From contig CAZGLR010000058.1 in the NCBI GenBank assembly GCA_964526635.1, forward strand, positions 1 to 21,326: a DNA stretch of 21,326 bases, in the 5' to 3' direction. Every line of letters begins with the position of its first letter. The stretch's first letter is position 1. The translations under genes and the position numbers were made by a program. The notes beneath the pieces were generated by a model. The model was not told the origin of the DNA. It was given only the letters and a program-made list of their open reading frames with translations, and made no database searches. This document shows positions 17,065-21,326 of this stretch, piece by piece. The DNA is from CAZGLR01 sp964526635 (GTDB taxonomy: Bacteria > Zixibacteria > MSB-5A5 > GN15 > JAAZOE01).

Positions 17065-17084
17065 AATAAGTAAACTTACTTATT
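17065..17084. promoter_or_regulatory. Operator-like inverted repeat between two divergent promoters
   Basis: AATAAGTAA and TTACTTATT form perfect 9-base arms around the 2-base centre AC. The site lies 65 bases upstream of the OYE -35 and 23 bases upstream of the -35 of the small helical protein gene. Its size and symmetry suit a dimeric repressor or activator. OYE genes are often under TetR-, MarR- or HxlR-type control in other bacteria, but no regulator gene is in the window. Confidence 0.4.
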
Positions 17085-17107
17085 CCGCAGATGTACTCAA
17101 TTGGGAG

Positions 17108-17136
17108 TTGCTATTATAGACTTTTTCAGCTATAAT
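17108..17136 (+). promoter_or_regulatory. Strong candidate promoter of the helical protein/lipoprotein unit
   Basis: TTGCTA at 17108-17113, a 17-base spacer and a consensus TATAAT at 17131-17136. The predicted start is near 17143, about 67 bases before the ATG at 17210. Confidence 0.7.
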
Positions 17137-17209
17137 ACATACACCGGATCTTGCACAGCATAATTGAGATTAATTTATACAAAGCACATATACGAACTTC
17201 GGGGGAACT

Positions 17210-17503
17210 ATGGGGGATAACAATCACTCGAAAAATGGCGGCAAGCCGCCCGGTACAGATGCCGCAACCATCCATTCATTCCATGATAGAACTCAGGCAT
17301 TCGGGTCGATCGGACAAATAGACGAAATCAAAGCCCGGATTATCGATGCCAACAGCCGCCTGATGGCCATGTACCGCGCTTTGGCTGCCGGTACCAGCGA
17401 TGCCGACGATCGCCGACATTATCTCAACCAGGAACAGAAAATCCTCGAGAACATGGAAGACCTCCTGCAGTCACTGGAGGCACTCGAAAATAATTCACCT
17501 TGA
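17210..17503 (+). CDS. Small helical (coiled-coil) protein, paralog of the 18856-19302 product
   Basis: 97 aa, ATG start with GGGGGAA about 4 bases upstream. There is no signal peptide or membrane segment. Residues ~1-35 are polar and probably disordered. Residues ~37-92 (IDEIKARIIDANSRLMAMYR...) are predicted as two amphipathic helices. This core aligns without gaps to the C-terminal core of the 18856-19302 protein, with 21 of 56 positions identical by hand count. The shared features are IDE-K-R, A--RL--MYR-LAA and R--YL-Q. No known family was recognised. The next gene, a lipoprotein, begins 49 bases later with no terminator between, so the two are probably cotranscribed. Function is unknown; a cytoplasmic protein-protein interaction role is a guess. 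Confidence 0.75.
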   Translation: MGDNNHSKNGGKPPGTDAATIHSFHDRTQAFGSIGQIDEIKARIIDANSRLMAMYRALAAGTSDADDRRHYLNQEQKILENMEDLLQSLEALENNSP

Positions 17504-17552
17504 TAATAACATCAGAGGCGATTCACTTCCACATCCTCACATGGAGGGAATT

Positions 17553-18680
17553 ATGACAAGGAGCAGACAAATCAATGTAACACCAGCTTATCTGATCTAT
17601 ACTGTAATCATCATTCTCGGTATGGTAATTATCGGATGCAGCGATGATGACAAAAGCACCGCGCCGGATACTCCGGTTACCGGCTATGCTTATTATGTCG
17701 ATGTCAACACCGGCAGCGATGGTAATAATGGCTTATCCGGCACGCCATTTAAAACTATCACCCATGCACTTTCCGTCGCTCAACCACATGACTCTATCAA
17801 AGTCGCTCCCGGCACATACAATGCCGCCTCAGGCGAAACCTTTCCAATATCTATTCCCGACAGTGTGGCTCTAATTGGAGATGTCGTCGGTTACGGAATA
17901 GTATTTCCCGACACGATCAAAATCGATGGCGTCGGGTCGTATGATGCAAGCAACTCAGCTGCTATTGTAGGCGGGAATGGCGCCCGTTTATCCGGCTTGT
18001 ATGTTCGCCAGCCAGTCTCAAGTATCCGTCATTATTGTGTCATTACTGAAGACAACGATTTTACCATTGACCATAACACCCTTTCCAGCAATTATGGTTG
18101 CGTCCGGTTATTGGGTTCGGGCAATCCGGTTGTCCTGGCCAATAATTTCGAATCCACAACCTACTATGGCGTGTACAGCAATTGTATCGGCAGCGCTCTG
18201 GTGCACGATAATTGGTTTAAAGATGGCACCTACGTCGATAACGCTCTCGGTGATATCGAAATCAGCAACAATGCCTTCGAGGGCAATGCTTCCCGGGCGA
18301 TTTCAATTCAACATGGCAATGCCTTGGTCTCAGGCAATACTATTACTGGAAGCTATAGTCTGAGCGCACTGCGCATTCAATACTCCGGTCATACCACGGT
18401 AAGACAGAATACAATCACCCAAAACAATGCAACCGAACCATGCGTTCAAATCATGGGTAATTGCTGCTCCGATCTGGGCACGGCTGCCGATCCCGGCGGG
18501 AATACGTTTACCGCAGCCGGCGGAATCGCAATTAGCCTGGAGTCCGATTCGACTATTTCGGCTCTCGGCAATACCTGGCCGGCCGCGCCGCCCGTTTGTG
18601 GCACCAACATCGTCATCACCTCAAGCGGCAAAGTCGGCTTCGGTACCACCGCCGCCGACACCTGCTCCGGCATCAAGTAG
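17553..18680 (+). CDS. Lipoprotein with DUF1565-like right-handed beta-helix
   Basis: 375 aa from the ATG at 17553, which has GGAGGG 4 bases upstream (ATGGAGGGAATTATG). The frame is open back to 17400, but that overlaps the preceding gene and lacks a ribosome site. A membrane-spanning leader ends in a lipobox, VIIGC, with Cys29. It is followed by an acidic linker (SDDDKSTAPDTP), which in diderms suggests an outer-membrane lipoprotein. Residues ~47-110 (YYVDVNTGSDGNNGLSGTPF, then KTITHAL and VAPGTY) match the DUF1565 start of beta-helix proteins. After it come repeated strands with N-ladder motifs such as DHNTLSSN, SGNTITGS and RQNTITQN. Such folds are common in polysaccharide lyases and surface binding proteins. 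No catalytic residues were recognised, so an enzyme activity is not claimed. A terminator follows. Confidence 0.88.
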   Translation: MTRSRQINVTPAYLIYTVIIILGMVIIGCSDDDKSTAPDTPVTGYAYYVDVNTGSDGNNGLSGTPFKTITHALSVAQPHDSIKVAPGTYNAASGETFPISIPDSVALIGDVVGYGIVFPDTIKIDGVGSYDASNSAAIVGGNGARLSGLYVRQPVSSIRHYCVITEDNDFTIDHNTLSSNYGCVRLLGSGNPVVLANNFESTTYYGVYSNCIGSALVHDNWFKDGTYVDNALGDIEISNNAFEGNASRAISIQHGNALVSGNTITGSYSLSALRIQYSGHTTVRQNTITQNNATEPCVQIMGNCCSDLGTAADPGGNTFTAAGGIAISLESDSTISALGNTWPAAPPVCGTNIVITSSGKVGFGTTAADTCSGIK

Positions 18681-18702
18681 CCTGTTGACAATAACAAGAA
18701 AA

Positions 18703-18733
18703 AACTGCCGGATATTCCTGTTCGGCAGTTCTT
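18703..18733 (+). terminator. Probable Rho-independent terminator after the lipoprotein gene
   Basis: AACTGCCG (18703-18710) pairs with CGGCAGTT (18723-18730) around a 12-base loop, followed by CTTT and, a little later, TTTT. The U-tract is interrupted, so it is weaker than the others in the window. Confidence 0.65.
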
Positions 18734-18765
18734 TATGCGTTTTCCAGAAAAAAATAAAATTGTTA

Positions 18766-18794
18766 TTGCGGCTATTACATAGATCATCTATAAT
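18766..18794 (+). promoter_or_regulatory. Candidate promoter of the second small helical protein gene
   Basis: TTGCGG at 18766-18771, a 17-base spacer and a consensus TATAAT at 18789-18794. The start would be near 18801, about 55 bases before the ATG at 18856. Its -10 and spacing equal those of the paralogous gene at 17210. Confidence 0.6.
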
Positions 18795-18855
18795 AGCTAT
18801 TCAGCCAATAGGATTCATTGACGGACACACTATATTCGCAGCAAAGGACGACGCA

Positions 18856-19302
18856 ATGCACAGGGGAGAAGACAACGACAGGACATCATCGGGCCATGAT
18901 GTCGCTAACGACAGCAGCAAAGACCACCATGATTCACCCGAAGACACATCACAACAGGATAATGACCACACGACTGACAAATCGCCGGAAAAAACGGCCG
19001 ATCACGATCTCTCCGATCCAATCGACAAAACCGCTGCATCCGACGGCCCCCCGGCTGCTGATACGAGCAAGGCCAAACTTTCGCCATCGGATATGGCAAA
19101 CATGTCGACTGATCACATCGACGAGGTCAAAACTCGTGTTCTGGAGGCCAGCGCCCGCCTGGCAACCATGTATCGCAATCTGGCCGCCACCGCGGCCACC
19201 GACACCGAACGGCAAAAATACCTTGACCAGCTCGCCGAGGTCGAACGTGACCGTGACGAATGCCTGATTACCCTTGCCAACCTCACCCGACGTCTGGAGT
19301 AA
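18856..19302 (+). CDS. Acidic disordered protein with C-terminal coiled coil, paralog of the 17210-17503 product
   Basis: 148 aa from the ATG at 18856, with AAAGGA 7 bases upstream. The frame is open much further upstream, across the lipoprotein gene and its terminator, but that part is not credible coding. Residues 1-85 are very rich in Asp, His, Ser, Thr and Lys, without hydrophobic clusters, so almost surely disordered. Residues ~87-145 (HIDEVKTRVLEASARLATMYR...) form a helical core homologous to residues ~36-92 of the 17210-17503 protein. There is no signal peptide. It has its own promoter, so it is regulated separately from the paralog. No terminator is obvious downstream. Function is unknown; the acidic His-rich arm could bind metal or act as a spacer, which is speculation. 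Confidence 0.75.
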   Translation: MHRGEDNDRTSSGHDVANDSSKDHHDSPEDTSQQDNDHTTDKSPEKTADHDLSDPIDKTAASDGPPAADTSKAKLSPSDMANMSTDHIDEVKTRVLEASARLATMYRNLAATAATDTERQKYLDQLAEVERDRDECLITLANLTRRLE

Positions 19303-19365
19303 GGGAACACACCCCCCGAAAGTTACCCACCGCAACAGTTTTTAGACGATAACCATATTCAGTTC

Positions 19366-19394
19366 TTGCCAGCAGTGACGATAAATACTATTAT
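19366..19394 (+). promoter_or_regulatory. Candidate promoter of the first FISUMP gene
   Basis: TTGCCA at 19366-19371, a 17-base spacer and TATTAT at 19389-19394. The start would be near 19401, giving a ~158-base leader. The same arrangement recurs before the second FISUMP gene. Confidence 0.6.
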
Positions 19395-19410
19395 AAGGTG
19401 TATTATATTA

Positions 19411-19502
19411 ACCGGAGCATGCCCCGCTTGCGGGGAGTGAATAGTATATAAAATATGGTATACGGGGATAACGATTGTGCCATACCGGCCGGGGCTGACA
19501 TC
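19411..19502 (+). promoter_or_regulatory. Conserved structured leader of the first FISUMP gene
   Basis: This segment shares ordered blocks with 20617-20707: AGCATGCCCCGCTTGCGGGG, TATGGTATACGGGG (19454-19467), TGTGCCATA (19476-19484) and GCTGACATC (19494-19502). The sequence between blocks has diverged. CCCCG (19422-19426) can form a tight hairpin with CGGGG (19431-19435), or pair instead with CGGGG at 19463-19467. No known riboswitch class was recognised. Confidence 0.45.
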
Positions 19503-19558
19503 ATTACCTCCGTTTTGAAACATATCGTACAATCCTTGATGTAAGGAAAGGCAGGGAG

Positions 19559-20431
19559 ATGAAATCCACTATGTATTTTCGCTATGGCGCATTTTGCGCC
19601 ATCCTGATGATGTGTGCCGTATGCACAGTAGCTGTCTACGGTCAATCAACCACACCAACCTACCAAACTCGCGGCACGCAGGAATATGTTTGCGGTGATG
19701 CCAATGGCGATGGTTCACTCAATATCGGCGACGCCGTGTTTTTGATTAATTTTATCTTCAAAGGCGGTCCCGGGCCTGATGCCAACTGTTGTGAGGACTG
19801 CCCGTCGACGGTCACCGATATCGATGGCAACACCTATACAACTGTCAAAATCGGCGACCAGTGCTGGATGGTCGAAAACCTCAAAGTTACCCACTATCGC
19901 AATGGCGACCCGATTGATCATGTTACCGCCGGCGCGACATGGGGTGGTCTGACTACCGGAGCCTATTGTGAGTATAATAATGACCCCGCCAATGTCCCGA
20001 TCTATGGCAGGCTCTATAACTGGGCGGCCGCTGATGATCCGCGTGGACTCGCCCCCAACGGCTGGCATGTGCCGACAGATGCTGAGTGGAAACAACTGGA
20101 AATGTCTCTTGGCATGAGCCCGGCTGAGGCCGATGGAACCGAATGGCGCGGCACTACTGAAGGTGGCAAGTTAAAAGAGGCAGGCACAGTGCATTGGACC
20201 AGCCCCAACAACGGCGCAACCAATGAAAGCGGCTTCACCGCGTTGCCCGGCGGGTACCGCGACGACAATGGTAACTTCGGGTATTTGAATGTCGGCGCCT
20301 ACTTTTGGGCTTCGACAGATTACAGCAGTGGCAACGCCTGGTTCCGGTACCTGGGTAACTTCACGTCGATGGTCGGGCGTTACTACATCTATGAGCAATT
20401 AGGTTTTTCGGTGCGTTGTGTCCGGGATTAA
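19559..20431 (+). CDS. Secreted FISUMP-domain protein with N-terminal single dockerin-like repeat (copy 1)
   Basis: 290 aa, ATG at 19559; AAGG at 19548-19551 is 7 bases upstream. Residues 1-29 form a signal peptide (VYG|QS). A single dockerin-like repeat (CGDANGDGSLNIGDAVFLIN, then FIFKGGPGP) occupies ~45-73, where true dockerins have two. A Cys-rich hinge (NCCEDCPST) leads into a Fibrobacter succinogenes major paralogous (FISUMP, Fib_succ_major) domain, 85-290. Its hallmarks are DIDGNTYTTVKIGDQCWMVE, YGRLYNW, GWHVPTDAEWKQLE, GFTALPGGYRD, FWASTDY and GFSVRCVRD. The family's function is not established; it is extracellular and often occurs as many paralogs per genome. Here the repeat is N-terminal, unlike the C-terminal placement in neighbouring genes. 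A homologous gene follows 329 bases later in the same direction. Confidence 0.93.
   Translation: MKSTMYFRYGAFCAILMMCAVCTVAVYGQSTTPTYQTRGTQEYVCGDANGDGSLNIGDAVFLINFIFKGGPGPDANCCEDCPSTVTDIDGNTYTTVKIGDQCWMVENLKVTHYRNGDPIDHVTAGATWGGLTTGAYCEYNNDPANVPIYGRLYNWAAADDPRGLAPNGWHVPTDAEWKQLEMSLGMSPAEADGTEWRGTTEGGKLKEAGTVHWTSPNNGATNESGFTALPGGYRDDNGNFGYLNVGAYFWASTDYSSGNAWFRYLGNFTSMVGRYYIYEQLGFSVRCVRD
19575..19812 (+). repeat. 238-bp perfect direct repeat, copy 1
   Basis: Identical base for base to 20777-21014 (offset 1202). It covers codons 6-84: signal peptide, dockerin-like repeat and Cys-rich hinge. Identity stops in codon 85, the first residue of the FISUMP domain. Only two mismatches (19568 and 19574) occur between the ATG and the repeat start. 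Confidence 0.97.
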
Positions 20432-20509
20432 CTGATTATTTGACATCTTACGCCGTAAGACGGGCTATGAGGCATCTGCCTTATATAGCGTCGTGCGAAA
20501 AGTAAAGTG

Positions 20510-20535
20510 CGGCAGGTCCTCCACGGGACCTGCCG
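20510..20535 (+). terminator. Probable terminator of the first FISUMP gene
   Basis: CGGCAGGTCC (20510-20519) and GGACCTGCCG (20526-20535) make a 10-bp stem with a 6-base loop. Only a weak U-tract follows, so the call rests on the stem and its position 78 bases after the stop. Confidence 0.55.
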
Positions 20536-20570
20536 TAGTCGTTTCCTCGCGCAATTACCGCATTTATCTC

Positions 20571-20599
20571 TTGCTATCATCGACGGCAATTGCTATTAT
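20571..20599 (+). promoter_or_regulatory. Candidate promoter of the second FISUMP gene
   Basis: TTGCTA at 20571-20576, a 17-base spacer and TATTAT at 20594-20599. It matches the promoter of copy 1 in both hexamers except one base and in spacing, although the spacers differ. Confidence 0.62.
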
Positions 20600-20616
20600 A
20601 TTGTATATTATATCCA

Positions 20617-20707
20617 CCAGAGCATGCCCCGCTTGCGGGGATGGAATAATACAAGAATTATGGTATACGGGGGAGTACATGTGCCATATATGCACGCGCT
20701 GACATCT
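20617..20707 (+). promoter_or_regulatory. Conserved structured leader of the second FISUMP gene
   Basis: Counterpart of 19411-19502. CCCCG (20627-20631) can pair with CGGGG at 20636-20640 or with CGGGG at 20668-20672. The TATGGTATACGGGG block is at 20659-20672, and TGTGCCATA and GCTGACATC follow in the same order. Confidence 0.45.
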
Positions 20708-20760
20708 CTACTCCGTACCGATACGAACCTCGCACTACTCGGTTAAGGGAAGGCAGGGAG

Positions 20761-21326
20761 ATGAAATCCTCTATGAATTTTCGCTATGGCGCATTTTGCG
20801 CCATCCTGATGATGTGTGCCGTATGCACAGTAGCTGTCTACGGTCAATCAACCACACCAACCTACCAAACTCGCGGCACGCAGGAATATGTTTGCGGTGA
20901 TGCCAATGGCGATGGTTCACTCAATATCGGCGACGCCGTGTTTTTGATTAATTTTATCTTCAAAGGCGGTCCCGGGCCTGATGCCAACTGTTGTGAGGAC
21001 TGCCCGTCGACGGTTACTGATATCGACGGCAATGTTTACCAGACGGTTCAAATTGGCGATCAATGCTGGATGCTGGAGAACCTTAAAGTCACCCATTATC
21101 GCAACGGCGATCCGATTGACCATGTGACCGATGATTCAGAATGGGAAGGTCTTTCTACCGGCGCCTACTGCGAGTATGCCAATGACCCCGCCTATGTCTC
21201 GATCTATGGCCGGCTCTACAACTGGTATGCGGTGGATGATAGTCGTAATATAGCTCCTGAGGGCTGGCATGTGCCGACTGATGAAGAGTGGAAGCAATTG
21301 GAGATGTATCTTGGCATGAGCCAGGC
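20761..21326 (+). CDS. FISUMP-domain protein, copy 2 (3' end outside the window)
   Basis: 188 complete codons to the window edge, no stop. The ATG at 20761 follows the same AAGGCAGGGAG as copy 1. Residues 6-84 (signal peptide, one dockerin-like repeat, Cys-rich hinge) are identical to copy 1 at the DNA level. From residue 85 the FISUMP domain is similar but clearly diverged (DIDGNVYQTVQIGDQCWMLE, DDSEWEGLSTGAYCEY, YNWYAVDDSRNIAPEGWHVP). It has many silent as well as replacement changes. It carries its own promoter and leader. The role is presumably that of copy 1, with a different surface on the FISUMP domain. Confidence 0.92.
   Translation, partial: MKSSMNFRYGAFCAILMMCAVCTVAVYGQSTTPTYQTRGTQEYVCGDANGDGSLNIGDAVFLINFIFKGGPGPDANCCEDCPSTVTDIDGNVYQTVQIGDQCWMLENLKVTHYRNGDPIDHVTDDSEWEGLSTGAYCEYANDPAYVSIYGRLYNWYAVDDSRNIAPEGWHVPTDEEWKQLEMYLGMSQ
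20777..21014 (+). repeat. 238-bp perfect direct repeat, copy 2
   Basis: Partner of 19575-19812. See that entry for extent; the flanks on both sides are diverged, so the identity is confined to the export and dockerin module. Confidence 0.97.

Larger units (their letters stand above)
20432..20760 (+). other. 329-bp intergenic region between the two FISUMP genes
   Basis: From 5' to 3': a small TCTTAC-GCC-GTAAGA hairpin (20446-20460), a terminator-like hairpin (20510-20535), a promoter (20571-20599), then a ~155-base leader with blocks shared with the first gene's leader. The last ~14 bases before the ATG (AAGGCAGGGAG) are the same in both copies. Short open frames here have no ribosome sites and are not called. 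Confidence 0.7.

Noticed and set aside
18427..18855. N-terminal extension of the acidic coiled-coil protein
   Set aside because: It would overlap the lipoprotein gene in another frame and run through its terminator and the downstream promoter.
19411..19502. A known riboswitch (for example c-di-GMP, cobalamin or TPP) upstream of the FISUMP gene
   Set aside because: None of the conserved core sequences of these classes was seen; only shared blocks and simple hairpins are visible.
20493..20746. Short open frames of 69-79 codons between the FISUMP genes
   Set aside because: They run across a terminator hairpin, promoter and leader, overlap each other in different frames, and have no ribosome site.
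19813..21326. Diversity-generating retroelement acting on the FISUMP domains
   Set aside because: FISUMP domains look somewhat like lectin-type display folds, and the two copies differ in that part. However, the visible differences are spread over silent and replacement sites and are not restricted to adenines. No reverse transcriptase or template repeat is in the window. The 3' end of copy 2 is missing, so this cannot be fully excluded.
1..21326. CRISPR arrays, tRNA or rRNA genes, insertion sequences, prophage or defence genes
   Set aside because: No regularly spaced repeats, no cloverleaf or rRNA-like stretches, and no transposase, integrase, nuclease or toxin-antitoxin motifs were found on either strand.

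Overview
The window reads as chromosomal DNA of an uncultured bacterium of the FCB superphylum, most likely a candidate phylum Zixibacteria-type organism. This is inferred from family content, not from a marker gene. Pointers are the dockerin-like tails with an FKGGP-type signature on several secreted proteins, a C-terminal type IX-style (FlgD-like) sorting domain on a subtilase, FISUMP-domain proteins, LVIVD-repeat and PKD-domain proteins, and a PiT transporter with a PhoU-like tail. A 10-base N run at 14928-14937 shows that this is a scaffolded assembly. No tRNA, rRNA, CRISPR array, transposase or integrase was seen.

Layout. 2-406 (+) is the end of a secreted protein with thrombospondin type-3 and dockerin-like repeats. 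624-1109 (+) is a small Met/His-rich exported protein with two CGxC motifs. 1201-1776 (-) is a SAM methyltransferase. 2017-5541 (-) is a large subtilisin-like protease with three PKD domains and a sorting domain. 5912-8053 (+) is a 14-unit LVIVD-type propeller protein with a dockerin-like tail. 8132-10402 (-) is a PiT phosphate transporter with a cytoplasmic PhoU-like domain. 10630-13920 (-) is a large secreted protein with Asp-box repeats and a dockerin-like tail. 14139-15824 (+) is EttA, an ABC-F translation factor. 15833-16933 (-) is an Old Yellow Enzyme-type flavin oxidoreductase. 17210-18680 (+) is a likely two-gene unit: a small helical protein followed by a beta-helix lipoprotein. 18856-19302 (+) is a second small helical protein, a paralog of the first. 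19559-20431 and 20761-end (+) are tandem FISUMP-domain genes whose 5' modules are identical over 238 bp.

How the parts relate. The core genes (EttA, PiT, OYE) are interspersed with exported proteins and most genes look like single transcription units. Several have intrinsic terminators and plausible sigma70-like promoters. The promoters are notable: at least five genes carry a -35 starting TTGC, exactly 17 bases, then a TATAAT/TATTAT/TAATAT -10. Exported proteins carry one of two terminal tags: a dockerin-like calcium-binding duplication (four loci, five genes counting the partial one) or a type IX-type C-terminal domain (the protease).

The most unusual part is 17.2-21.3 kb. It holds two paralogous coiled-coil proteins around a lipoprotein, then a tandem FISUMP family. 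In the FISUMP pair, promoter and leader are alike but diverged, the signal-peptide plus dockerin module is perfectly identical, and the FISUMP domains have diverged at synonymous and non-synonymous sites. The roughly 155-base leaders share a hairpin and a second CGGGG that could pair alternatively with the same CCCCG.
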